Below are positions 1-8,188 of a DNA stretch of 25,794 nucleotides, in pieces. The notes beneath the pieces were generated by a model. It did no database searches. It was not told the origin of the DNA and saw only the letters and a list, made by a program, of their open reading frames with translations. The position numbers were made by a program, and so were the translations under genes. Position 1 is the first letter of the stretch. Every line of letters starts with the position of its first letter. Source of the DNA: CALAED01 sp937891035 (GTDB lineage Bacteria > Actinomycetota > Actinomycetes > Streptosporangiales > Streptosporangiaceae); the NCBI GenBank assembly GCA_035642125.1, contig DASQSZ010000463.1:1-25794 (forward strand), in the 5' to 3' direction.

Positions 1-1
1 C

Positions 2-1531
2 CTCACCGCCTGTGCCGGCTCCCGCTCCGGGGGGAACGACCGCGTCGACGCGACCATCGCGTCCGCGAAATGGCCGCTCGGCTCGACGGTGAGCAGCCTG
101 GACATCGCCAACTCGTTCGACCTGGTGTCCATCACGGTGCAGTCGCTCGCGCTCGAAGGGCTGCTCAAAAGCGGCAACGACCTGAGCCTCCAGCCGGGGC
201 TCGCCATCTCCCACCAGCAGCCGGACCCGCTGACCTGGGTCTTCCGGCTGCGCGACGGCGTGCGCTTTTGGGACGGCAGCCCGCTCACACCCGATGACGT
301 CGTCTACTCGCTCAATCGGCACGTCGGCGAGAAGTCCACCTCCATCCTGGCCGGCTACTTCGGCAAGGTGAAGTCGGTCAAGGCCAGCGGCCCCGGCGAG
401 GTGACGATCACGCTGTCCGAGCCGGACCCCTTCCTCCCCTACATCCTGGTCTTCAGCCACATCCACTCGAAGGCGTTCGCCGCCCCCCTGGGCGATCAGC
501 TCGGCGTGGCCGGCCCCAAGGTCAACGTCATGGGCACCGGCCCGTTCCGCGTCACCTCGTTCGCGAGCCCGAGCAACCTGACCGTGGAGCGCCACCCCGG
601 CTACTGGGGGCCGAAGCCGGCGGTCGCCAAGGGCGTCCTTAACGAGATCACCGATACGCAGACGCGGCGGCTGGCGATGCAGTCGGGCGAGATCGACGGC
701 GCGTTCGGCGTGCCGCTCGCCGACACCAAGGCCTGGTCGCGGATCCGCGGCGCGAAGATCCAGTCCGCCCCGGGGATGCAGGTCGCCTACATCGCGATGA
801 ACGTCACCCGGCCCCCCTTCAACGACATCCACGTGCGCCGCGCGATCGCCTACGCGCTCGACAAGCAGGGCTACATCAAGGCGTTTCTCGGCGGGCAGGG
901 CGAGCCGGCCACGACGATGGTCTCCCCTCAGCAGTGGTCGGGGGTGATGGACCCGAAGACGGCGCGCGACCGCTACGCCACGCTGCCCCAGTACCCGTTC
1001 GACATCAACCGGGCCAAGCAGGAGCTGGCGCAGTCCGCGCACGCCTCCGGCTTCACCCAGACCGTCGAGTTCGCCGACTCCAATCCCGAGCTCGGCAAGG
1101 TCCTCGTGAGTCTCGGCGAGACGCTGAAGCCGCTCGGGATCACGCTCAACGTCAAGGAAGTCCCCAAGCAGCAGTGGCTCACCCACAAGCGCGCCGACGT
1201 GCCTCCGGGGATGCAGATCGGCTTCTACTCCCCCGACTACGCCGACCCGGCGAACCACCTCGAGGTCTTCTACCCCTCGGGGGCCACCAACAACTCGACG
1301 ACATACTCCAGCAAGGCGTTCGAGGCGGCGCTGGCCAAGCAGCGCGTCGCCGGCGGCAAGGCCCGCGTGGAGCCGCTGATGGAGGCGCTCAAGATCGCGA
1401 TGACGGACCTGCCGTACCTGCCGGTGTACTGGGGTAACCAGGTGATGGCCGTCAAGGACGGCCTCGCCTACGACGGCTTCAACGGCCTGTTCTACTTCCA
1501 GCCCTGGCTCGGAAACCTCCGCCGCGGGTGA
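2..1531 (+). CDS. Peptide ABC transporter substrate-binding lipoprotein, family 5 (5' end missing)
   Basis: This is the extracellular binding protein of a dipeptide/oligopeptide-type ABC importer. The frame is open to the left edge of the window, so the true start lies outside it. The first codons read L-T-A-C, a lipobox whose Cys (codon 11-13) would be lipidated after signal cleavage, so only the end of the signal peptide is missing. The mature part shows the family 5 (SBP_bac_5) pattern: a dpLtwvFrLRdGVrFwDGspltpdDVvyS-like block near 225-310 and a 'R..IAYALDK..YI' block near 838-880. A GTG at 89 could also be read as a start, but it lies downstream of the lipobox and is unlikely. The stop overlaps the next gene's GTG by 4 bases (1528-1531), which implies translational coupling with the permease. 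The substrate cannot be read from sequence. Confidence 0.93.
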   Translation, partial: LTACAGSRSGGNDRVDATIASAKWPLGSTVSSLDIANSFDLVSITVQSLALEGLLKSGNDLSLQPGLAISHQQPDPLTWVFRLRDGVRFWDGSPLTPDDVVYSLNRHVGEKSTSILAGYFGKVKSVKASGPGEVTITLSEPDPFLPYILVFSHIHSKAFAAPLGDQLGVAGPKVNVMGTGPFRVTSFASPSNLTVERHPGYWGPKPAVAKGVLNEITDTQTRRLAMQSGEIDGAFGVPLADTKAWSRIRGAKIQSAPGMQVAYIAMNVTRPPFNDIHVRRAIAYALDKQGYIKAFLGGQGEPATTMVSPQQWSGVMDPKTARDRYATLPQYPFDINRAKQELAQSAHASGFTQTVEFADSNPELGKVLVSLGETLKPLGITLNVKEVPKQQWLTHKRADVPPGMQIGFYSPDYADPANHLEVFYPSGATNNSTTYSSKAFEAALAKQRVAGGKARVEPLMEALKIAMTDLPYLPVYWGNQVMAVKDGLAYDGFNGLFYFQPWLGNLRRG

Positions 1532-2532
1532 GCGGGACGAGCGTGCGCGCGAGACGGCGGCGCGCCGCGAGGGTGAGCGGCCGGTGGTTCACCTTCGCGG
1601 TGCGGCGGATCGCGGCGCTGGTGGTGCTGTTGATCGCGCTGTCGTTCGTGGTGTTCTCCCTGCTCTACCTCGCGCCGGGGGGCCCGGAGCAGGCATTGCT
1701 CGGGACGCGGCCGGCGACGCCCGCGCTGAGCGCCGCGCTGCGCGAGAAATACCACCTGGACGAGTCGTTCTTGCGGCAGTACTGGCTCTGGCTGCGCGAC
1801 GCGGTACTGCTGGACTTCGGCGACTCGACGCGCACCGGACGCAGCGTGTCCGCCAGCCTCGCCGAGCGCGTCGGCGTGTCGCTGTTCGTCGGTGGCTACG
1901 CGTTCACGCTCGCGATGGTGACGGGCGTGCCGCTCGGGGTCGTGGCGGCGCTGCGCAAGCGCACCGTGCTCGACCGCGGCGTCGTCGGCCTGGCCGTCGT
2001 GGGCGTCAGCGCGCCCGCGTTCGTCACCGGGGTCTTCCTGCTGTACGTGTTCTCCGTGGCGCTCGGCTGGTTCCCGGGCTTCGGCGCCGGCGAGGGCCTC
2101 GCCGACGGCCTGTGGCACCTGACGCTGCCGGCGGCGGCGCTCGCGCTGTCGGTGATGGCGCTCGTGCTCAAGCTCACCAGGACCGCGATGATCCATGCGC
2201 TCGACCAGGACTACGTGGCGTTCGCGCGCGCCCGCGGGGTGCCGGAACGGCGAGTGATCGTACGGTACGCGCTGCGCAACGCGCTGGTGTCGGTGATCAC
2301 CGCCGCCGGGCTCGTGCTGACCGTCGTGCTGACCGGGTCGGTGCTGGTGGAGGTGACGTTCGCGCTGCCAGGCCTGGGCTCGCTGCTGGTCGACGCGGTC
2401 GAGAACAAGGACCTGCCCATGCTTCAGGGCCTCATGATGGTGATCGCCACCGTGATCGTGCTGGTCAATCTGGCGATCGATCTGCTGTACACGCTGGTCG
2501 ATCCGCGGGTCCGCATCGGGAGCGCGGCGTGA
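1528..2532 (+). CDS. Peptide ABC transporter permease, DppB/OppB type
   Basis: Inner-membrane permease of 334 aa, the usual DppB length. An Arg-rich N-terminus is followed by a first membrane helix near residues 27-50, then a periplasmic-type segment with the 'YHLDESFLRQYWLWL..' pattern typical of this subfamily, and then a five-helix permease core. The EAA-type loop that contacts the ATPase is visible as 'DYVAFARARGVPERRVIVRYAL' in pieces near residues 230-252. The GTG start at 1528 is chosen because it gives the same 4-base overlap (GTGA) seen at every junction of this operon. It should pair with the DppC-like permease that follows. Confidence 0.93.
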   Translation: MSGTSVRARRRRAARVSGRWFTFAVRRIAALVVLLIALSFVVFSLLYLAPGGPEQALLGTRPATPALSAALREKYHLDESFLRQYWLWLRDAVLLDFGDSTRTGRSVSASLAERVGVSLFVGGYAFTLAMVTGVPLGVVAALRKRTVLDRGVVGLAVVGVSAPAFVTGVFLLYVFSVALGWFPGFGAGEGLADGLWHLTLPAAALALSVMALVLKLTRTAMIHALDQDYVAFARARGVPERRVIVRYALRNALVSVITAAGLVLTVVLTGSVLVEVTFALPGLGSLLVDAVENKDLPMLQGLMMVIATVIVLVNLAIDLLYTLVDPRVRIGSAA

Positions 2533-3371
2533 GCGCCGCGGCGGGCTCGCGCGGGGCGCGCCGCCGCCCGTCGCCGCTCATGCTGGGCTGCCTGCTGGTG
2601 GTGGCGGCCATCGCGGCCTGCGCCGCGACCGGAACCCTGCTGGCGCCCCAGGACCCGGGTGAGCAGACCCTGCTGACGGGCGTCCAGCCGCCGAGCGGGG
2701 CGCATCTGTTCGGCACGGACGACGCCGGGCGGGACATCCTGTCGCGCGTGATCGCCGGTGCGCGGGCGGCGCTCGTCGGGCCGCTGCTTGTCGTCGCCGG
2801 CGCCGCGCTGATCGGCATCCTCATGGGCATCGCCGCCGGCTACCGCGGCGGCTGGCTCGACGCGCTCGTGATGCGCTGCGTCGACATGATGTACGCGCTG
2901 CCCAGCCTGCTGGTCGCCATCGCGCTCATCGGCGTGCTCGGCGGCGGCTACTACGCCGCGGTCGGGCTGCTCGTGGTGCTCACCGCGCCGGTCGACGTGC
3001 GCATCATCCGCGGCGCGACCCTCGAACAGCGCGCGCTGCCGTACGTCGAGGCGGCGCGGACGGTCGGGCTCTCCCAGCGGACGATCATGTTCCGGCACAT
3101 CCTGCCCAACGTGGCGCCGCTGATCGTCGCCAACAGTTTCCTCAACTTCGCCTACAGCCTCGTGACCCTGTCGGCGCTGTCGTTCGTCGGCCTCGGCGCC
3201 GGCCCGGCCGAAGCGGACTGGGGCCGGATGCTGAGCGACAACCTGCAACTGATCGACGCCAACCCCGTCGCCGCGCTGGCGCCCGGGGCGATGCTCGTCC
3301 TGCTCGCCACCAGCATGAACCTGCTCGGCGACCGGTGTTACGAGCGCATCTTCGACCGAGGACGCCGATGA
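2529..3371 (+). CDS. Peptide ABC transporter permease, DppC/OppC type
   Basis: Second permease of the importer, 280 aa, matching DppC proteins. It has an N-terminal helix (residues about 17-40), the diagnostic 'HLFGTDDAGRDILSR' segment after it, several further helices, and an EAA loop around 'YVEAARTVGLSQRTIMFRHILPN'. The GTG start at 2529 overlaps the previous stop by 4 bases. The open frame extends upstream to 1584, but that part is antiparallel-type noise inside the DppB gene and carries no family similarity. The 3' end overlaps the ATPase start by 4 bases (ATGA, 3368-3371). Confidence 0.93.
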   Translation: MSAAAGSRGARRRPSPLMLGCLLVVAAIAACAATGTLLAPQDPGEQTLLTGVQPPSGAHLFGTDDAGRDILSRVIAGARAALVGPLLVVAGAALIGILMGIAAGYRGGWLDALVMRCVDMMYALPSLLVAIALIGVLGGGYYAAVGLLVVLTAPVDVRIIRGATLEQRALPYVEAARTVGLSQRTIMFRHILPNVAPLIVANSFLNFAYSLVTLSALSFVGLGAGPAEADWGRMLSDNLQLIDANPVAALAPGAMLVLLATSMNLLGDRCYERIFDRGRR

Positions 3372-5284
3372 CGAACCCCGATGCCGCCTCCGGCATCTCC
3401 CCCGAGGCCAACCCCCAGGCCAACCCCCAGGCCAACCCTCAGGCCACCCCCGAGGCCACCGGGCACGCGCTGCTCACCGTGCGCGACCTCCGCATCGTCG
3501 GCTCCGTCGCGGGACGCGAGCGCACGATCGTCGCCGGTCTGTCGCTCGATCTCAGCGTCGGTGAGACGGTCGGCATCGTCGGCGAGTCTGGCAGCGGCAA
3601 GTCGATGACCGCTCGCGCGCTGGTCGGCCTGCTTCCCGACGGCGTGACGGCCCATGGCGACATCCGCTACGCGGGGCGGCCGCTGCGCGGCGGGACGCGC
3701 GCGGTCCGCGGCTCGGACATCGCGCTGATCTTCCAGGACCCGTTCACGATGCTGAACCCGCTGATGCCGTGCGGCGACCAGATCAGCGAGTTGCTCACCG
3801 GCCCGGGCGGCCGGCGGCTGCGGCGCGCGGCCCGGCGGGAGGAGGCGGTCAGGCGACTCGCCGAGGTCGGGATCGACGACCCCGGCGTCGCGCGCGCCTA
3901 CCCGTTCGAGCTGTCCGGCGGGATGCGCCAGCGGGTGGCGATCGCCGCGGCCATCGCCCGCGATCCGAAGGTCTTGATCGCCGACGAGTCCACGACGGCG
4001 CTCGACGTGACGACGCAGCGGGAGATCCTCGACCACCTGAGCCGGCTGCAGCGCTCGCGCGGGATGGGGCTGATCCTCATCACACACGACCTGCGCGTGG
4101 CCTTCTCGGTCTGCGACCGCGTCGCGGTGCTGTACGCCGGGTCGCTGCTCGAGCAGGGGCCGGCGACCGCCATCGACCGGGACCCGCGCCACCCGTACAC
4201 CCTGGGGCTGCTGCTGTCCGAGCCGCCGGGCGACCGCCGGCTTGAGCGGCTGGACGCGATCGAGGGGTCGGTGCCCGCGGCGGAGAAGGTCGCCGATCAG
4301 TGCGCGTTCGCGGCCCGCTGCCGCTGGGCCCGGGAGCGCTGCGTCGCCGCGCGCCCCCCGCTGACGACGGTCGCGCCCGGACGGACGTCCGCCTGCGTCC
4401 GCGAAGACGAGATCGTCGAACAGATGCGGTCGCTGCGGGACGCCGCCCGCCATCCCGTGGCCGCGCCGGCGCCGGACGCGCGCTCGGGCGCGCTGGTCGA
4501 GGTGCGCGACCTGTACAAGCGGTACGGGGAGCGGCAGCGCGGCAAGCGCGCCGTCCAGGCGCTGGCGGGCGTGTCGATCGAGATCGGCGCGGGCGAGAGC
4601 GTCGGGCTCGTCGGCGAATCCGGCTCGGGGAAGACGACGCTGGCGCGCAGCATCGTCGGCCTGGAGGCGCCGGACGCCGGCGAGATCCGCATCGACGGCA
4701 TCGACGCGAGCGACTACCGCGGGCTGCCGCGCAGCCGGCACGAGCAGGTGCGCCGCACCGCGCAGATGGTCTTCCAGGACCCCTACTCCACGCTCAACCC
4801 GGCCCGCACGATCGGCGCCACGCTGCGCGAGTGCCTGGCCGCGCGCGGTGTGCGACGCGCCGACCACCGCGGCCGCGTCGCCGAGCTGCTCGCACAGGTC
4901 GGCCTGCCGGCCGAGTACGCGGCCCGCAAACCGGTCGCGCTTTCGGGCGGCGAACGGCAGCGCGTCGCCGTGGCGCGGGCGCTGGCCGCGGACCCGCGGC
5001 TGATCGTCTGCGACGAGGTGGTCTCGGCGCTCGACGTCTCGGTGCAGGCGCAGATCCTCAACCTGCTGCTGTCGCTGCGCCGCGACCATGGCGTCGGCTA
5101 CCTGTTCGTCACCCACGACCTCGCGGTCGCGCGCCAGATCACCGACCGGATCTACGTGCTCCGCCGGGGCGAGATCGTCGAATCGGGGCCGACCGCGCAG
5201 GTGCTCGACCGGCCCACGCACCCCTACACCCGTACTCTCATCGGCTCTGTTCCGGGAGCCGAACGGCTGGAAGGACGACTGTGA
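3368..5284 (+). CDS. Fused peptide ABC transporter ATPase (DppD-DppF in one chain)
   Basis: A 638-aa protein with two complete nucleotide-binding domains, doing the job normally shared by DppD and DppF. Domain 1 has Walker A GESGSGKS (72-79), signature LSGGM (182-186) and Walker B ending D206-E207. It is followed by the Cys-rich oligopeptide-ATPase tail (CAFAARCRWARERC). Domain 2 has Walker A GESGSGKT (416-423), signature LSGGE (525-529) and Walker B ending D549-E550. All catalytic motifs look intact, so both sites should hydrolyse ATP. The ATG at 3368 gives the 4-base overlap. A longer start at 3335 would run 11 codons back into the permease gene and is less likely. Residues 14-29 are a small ANPQ tandem repeat with no role in the fold. 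Confidence 0.93.
   Translation: MTNPDAASGISPEANPQANPQANPQATPEATGHALLTVRDLRIVGSVAGRERTIVAGLSLDLSVGETVGIVGESGSGKSMTARALVGLLPDGVTAHGDIRYAGRPLRGGTRAVRGSDIALIFQDPFTMLNPLMPCGDQISELLTGPGGRRLRRAARREEAVRRLAEVGIDDPGVARAYPFELSGGMRQRVAIAAAIARDPKVLIADESTTALDVTTQREILDHLSRLQRSRGMGLILITHDLRVAFSVCDRVAVLYAGSLLEQGPATAIDRDPRHPYTLGLLLSEPPGDRRLERLDAIEGSVPAAEKVADQCAFAARCRWARERCVAARPPLTTVAPGRTSACVREDEIVEQMRSLRDAARHPVAAPAPDARSGALVEVRDLYKRYGERQRGKRAVQALAGVSIEIGAGESVGLVGESGSGKTTLARSIVGLEAPDAGEIRIDGIDASDYRGLPRSRHEQVRRTAQMVFQDPYSTLNPARTIGATLRECLAARGVRRADHRGRVAELLAQVGLPAEYAARKPVALSGGERQRVAVARALAADPRLIVCDEVVSALDVSVQAQILNLLLSLRRDHGVGYLFVTHDLAVARQITDRIYVLRRGEIVESGPTAQVLDRPTHPYTRTLIGSVPGAERLEGRL
3407..3454 (+). repeat. 12-base tandem repeat coding ANPQ-ANPQ-ANPQ-ATPE
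   Basis: Four head-to-tail 12-base units (GCCAACCCCCAG, the fourth degenerate) lie in frame just after the start of the fused ATPase. They encode a Pro/Asn/Gln-rich linker ahead of the first nucleotide-binding domain. Because the unit is a multiple of three, copy-number change would keep the frame. Confidence 0.9.
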
Positions 5285-6903
5285 CCGGTCCGCACGGCAT
5301 GCGCTCCGCGCGTCCGCAACTCGATGAGCTGTACGCGTCCGGGCCGGGCGGGATCGTGTCCACCTCGCACCCGCTGGCGACCGAGGCGGGGGTGGCGGCG
5401 CTGCGGGCCGGTGGGCACGCGGTGGACGCCTACCTGGCCGCCGCCGCGGTGCAGGCCGTGGTCGAGCCGACGATGACGACGATCGGCGGCCGCCTCAACG
5501 TCTTCGTCTACGACGCGGCGACGCGTCGCTCGCACACCGTCGCCGGGCCGTTCGGGCGGCCGGCCGCCGAGGACGGCGACTTCGACCGCGGAGCGCTGCG
5601 GCAGGGTCGCACGGTCGTCGCGCCCGGCTGGGTCTGCGGCGCGCACGCGGCCTGGCGCCGCTGGGGACGCCGCGGCTGGGCCGAGCTGTTCGAAGCGGCG
5701 ATCGGCCACGCCACCGATGGCTTCGTCGTCGACCAGCTCCTGTCGAACCAGATGTTCGGGTACCGACGCACGATCGGCCTGCATCCGGAGGGCCGCGAGG
5801 TGTGGTTTCCCGGCGGATATCCGCTCGCCGTCGGGGACACGCTGCGCCAGCCGGCGCTGGCCGGCACCCTCGCGCGGATCGCCGCCGACGGCCCCTGTCA
5901 CATGTACGAGGGCGACTTCGCGCGCCGCTATGTCGAGCGGGCGCACGCCAACGGCGGCCGGATCACGCTCCGCGACATGGCCGCCCACCGGGGCGCCGCC
6001 GTCACGGCCGAGGTACGGGCGGTGCCGACGGCGAGCGGCCACGAGCTGCACACCGGCGCCACGCTGCTGGGGATGGCGCTCAACCTCGCCCATATCGGCC
6101 GGCTCGCGGACCGCGGCCGCATCGCCAAGCGCGGCGAGAGCCTCTACCTCGCGCTCCGCATCGTCGAGGAGTGCTGGCACGCGGGGCTCGACGCGGCCAC
6201 GGCGAGCGGTCCGGCCGTGGAGAAACGGCTTGTTGAACTGGCCGCGCCTGAGCACGCCGAGCGGCTGTGGCCGGAGGTCGAGTCCGGCCGGCCGCGTCCG
6301 TACAACCCGGTGCCCAGCGAGACGAACGCGCTGGTCGTGGTCGACGCGGACGGCAACGTGGCGCACGGCAGCCACTCGATCACGTCGGTGCCCTTCGGCG
6401 CCGGCCTGATGGTCGACGGGGTGATCGTCGCGCGCCCGGTATCGCTCTACACCCACCCGATCGATTTGGCGGACACCACCGGCGCGCTCGTCGGCGGCGT
6501 GCTCGGCGCCCCGCCGGGCGTCGGCACCTCGGTGCTGGTGACGCGGAACGGCCGCCCCGTGTTCGCGGCCGCCTCACCGAGCATCTCCTGCTTCACCAAC
6601 CTGTTCCAAAACGCCGTCAACGTGCTCGAGCACGGGATGGACCCGCTTGAGTCGGTGCATCAGCCGCTGTTCGGCGCCCCGGAGGAGGCGACGCTGAAGC
6701 CGATGGTGGAGGCGACCATGGGCCTGGACGTGCTGGCCGAAGCCGAACGGCGCGGCGCCCGGATCACACCGGTCTCCCCCTGGGAGGTCGAGATGGGCTC
6801 CTGCCAGGCGGTCCACTGGGACGCCGACGGCACGCCGCACGGCGTCGCCGACCCGCGCCGGCGCGGCCGCGTCGCCGCGCTCCCCGCCCCGGCCCGGCGA
6901 TAG
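5281..6903 (+). CDS. Gamma-glutamyltransferase-family Ntn hydrolase (divergent)
   Basis: 540 aa, similar in length and order to gamma-glutamyltranspeptidases. These are made as one chain and cut themselves before a catalytic Thr to give large and small subunits. The N-terminal family block is clear ('IVSTSHPLATEAGVAALRAGG', in pieces, then HAVDAYLAAAA). The likely autoprocessing/nucleophile Thr is T348, in ETNALVVVDADGN, aligned by eye with the TTHYSVVDKDGN site of E. coli GGT. Two canonical pieces are not seen: the R-E-x-A-P segment of the glutamate pocket, and the GSPGG oxyanion loop, where ASPSIS stands instead. There is no signal peptide, so the enzyme is probably cytoplasmic. The GTG start overlaps the ATPase stop by 4 bases. 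The context suggests it processes whatever the importer brings in; true gamma-glutamyl specificity is uncertain. Confidence 0.85.
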   Translation: MTGPHGMRSARPQLDELYASGPGGIVSTSHPLATEAGVAALRAGGHAVDAYLAAAAVQAVVEPTMTTIGGRLNVFVYDAATRRSHTVAGPFGRPAAEDGDFDRGALRQGRTVVAPGWVCGAHAAWRRWGRRGWAELFEAAIGHATDGFVVDQLLSNQMFGYRRTIGLHPEGREVWFPGGYPLAVGDTLRQPALAGTLARIAADGPCHMYEGDFARRYVERAHANGGRITLRDMAAHRGAAVTAEVRAVPTASGHELHTGATLLGMALNLAHIGRLADRGRIAKRGESLYLALRIVEECWHAGLDAATASGPAVEKRLVELAAPEHAERLWPEVESGRPRPYNPVPSETNALVVVDADGNVAHGSHSITSVPFGAGLMVDGVIVARPVSLYTHPIDLADTTGALVGGVLGAPPGVGTSVLVTRNGRPVFAAASPSISCFTNLFQNAVNVLEHGMDPLESVHQPLFGAPEEATLKPMVEATMGLDVLAEAERRGARITPVSPWEVEMGSCQAVHWDADGTPHGVADPRRRGRVAALPAPARR

Positions 6904-6931
6904 CCCGGGTGGCGGGGCGGGTCAGTAAGGC

Positions 6932-8188
6932 TCAGTACTGAACGGGCGGGGCGCCGGCGGTCGATCGGCGGATGATGACGAGGAACCGCCAGGCCAGCGC
7001 GACGTTGAGCGCCGCGAAGGCCGCGATCATGCCGAGCACGCCGCCGACGGCGGCGCCCGCGGCCTGCAGGGCCAGGCCGGGCACGAACGCGACGGTCAGC
7101 GCGGTCCTGATCCGGGCGAGGCCGAGCGCGGGTTGGACGGTGAAGACGCAGAACAGCACGAATACCAGCGCGTGCGCGGAGCAGCCGATGGCGGTGAGCG
7201 CGACCCAGCCGGCCTCAAGACGATGGAGCGCGCCGGCGGCGGCCAGGCTCGCCAGCACCACCCCGGACGCCCCCGCCGCCGCCAGTCCGAGCAGCCGGGG
7301 CGCGTGCCGCAGCGCGACCCGGCCACTTGAGGAAGATCCCGTGCGGGACAGCGACGCGATCAGCAACGAGGCCAGCGAGTCGGTGAACAGGACGCCGATC
7401 ACCCGGCGGCAGCTGCCGATGTACAGGGCATAGACGGCGACCGCGGCCGGGCCGCTCGCCTGCATCAGCAAGATGACGTCGAACCCGAAGAGCAGGAGGA
7501 GCAGGGACTGGCCCGTACTGTAGACCCACCCCTCGCGCAGCAAGGTCCGGGCGAGGCCCGCGTCCCAGCCGGCCGCCGGACGTAGCCCTAGCAGCATGAG
7601 CGCCGCGCAGACGGCGTTGGCGGCGGCGAAGAGCGCCGCGTAGGTGCCGGCGTCCCCGTGTCCGCCGGCCAGGACGGCGACCAGTGCGAGCAGGTATCCC
7701 CCGGCACCGGCCAGCCGCAGTCCGGAGGCCAGCACCTGGCGGCCGCGGATCCGCAGCAGCGACTCGGCCAGGGACATCACCGAGACCGACGCCCCAAGCG
7801 CCGCCGCCGGCCACAGCCGGGCGGCGTCCGGCACCGGGGCCAGCGCCAGCAGACCCGCGTAGCCGGCCGAAACCAGCAGGGACGCCCCGGTGACCACGAC
7901 CAGCGCCGTCCCGGCGACCGCGCCGCCATCGGCTCGGGCGGCCATCGCGCGGCTGGCGTTGACGTGGACGCCGAGCAGCATCGGGATGCCGAGGATGACG
8001 CCGATCGCCTGCATGGCCACGAACGTCCCGAACGCGCCGAAGCCGTCGAAACGGGCGATCAGCAGGCTGGCCACGGTCACGATCACGCTCGCGGCGGCCG
8101 ACATCATCGCCGGGGCCCAGGAGCGCGCCTTGGCGCCGAGTGCGCCGGCGCGGCCCCGGCGCCGCGGCGGCGCGGCCACTCCGGTCAC
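6932..8188 (-). CDS. Wzx-like polysaccharide/lipid-linked glycan flippase
   Basis: A 418-aa integral membrane protein with about 10-12 hydrophobic helices spread over its whole length and few charges between them, as in Wzx/MATE-like polysaccharide exporters. The first helix pair ('MMSAAASVIVTVASLLIARF' and 'AMQAIGVILGIPMLLGV') and a late 'GGVLGMIAAFAALNVALAWRF' helix fit that fold. The family call rests on topology and context rather than a catalytic motif. The GTG at 8188 is chosen because it overlaps the preceding glycosyltransferase stop by 4 bases; the frame stays open upstream only as a shadow of that gene. It is the last gene of the seven-gene cluster and would move the finished lipid-linked sugar across the membrane. 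Only 28 bases separate it from the convergent GGT-like gene, with no clear terminator. Confidence 0.78.
   Translation of the reverse strand: MTGVAAPPRRRGRAGALGAKARSWAPAMMSAAASVIVTVASLLIARFDGFGAFGTFVAMQAIGVILGIPMLLGVHVNASRAMAARADGGAVAGTALVVVTGASLLVSAGYAGLLALAPVPDAARLWPAAALGASVSVMSLAESLLRIRGRQVLASGLRLAGAGGYLLALVAVLAGGHGDAGTYAALFAAANAVCAALMLLGLRPAAGWDAGLARTLLREGWVYSTGQSLLLLLFGFDVILLMQASGPAAVAVYALYIGSCRRVIGVLFTDSLASLLIASLSRTGSSSSGRVALRHAPRLLGLAAAGASGVVLASLAAAGALHRLEAGWVALTAIGCSAHALVFVLFCVFTVQPALGLARIRTALTVAFVPGLALQAAGAAVGGVLGMIAAFAALNVALAWRFLVIIRRSTAGAPPVQY

Noticed and set aside
3338..5221. A 627-codon open frame on the minus strand opposite the fused ATPase
   Set aside because: It is the codon-bias shadow usual in very GC-rich genes: Arg/Ala/Asp-rich, no domain, and the plus-strand ATPase motifs are complete.
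6932..6941. Palindrome TCAGTACTGA at the flippase stop codon
   Set aside because: It has no loop and is too short to terminate transcription; it is probably a chance palindrome.
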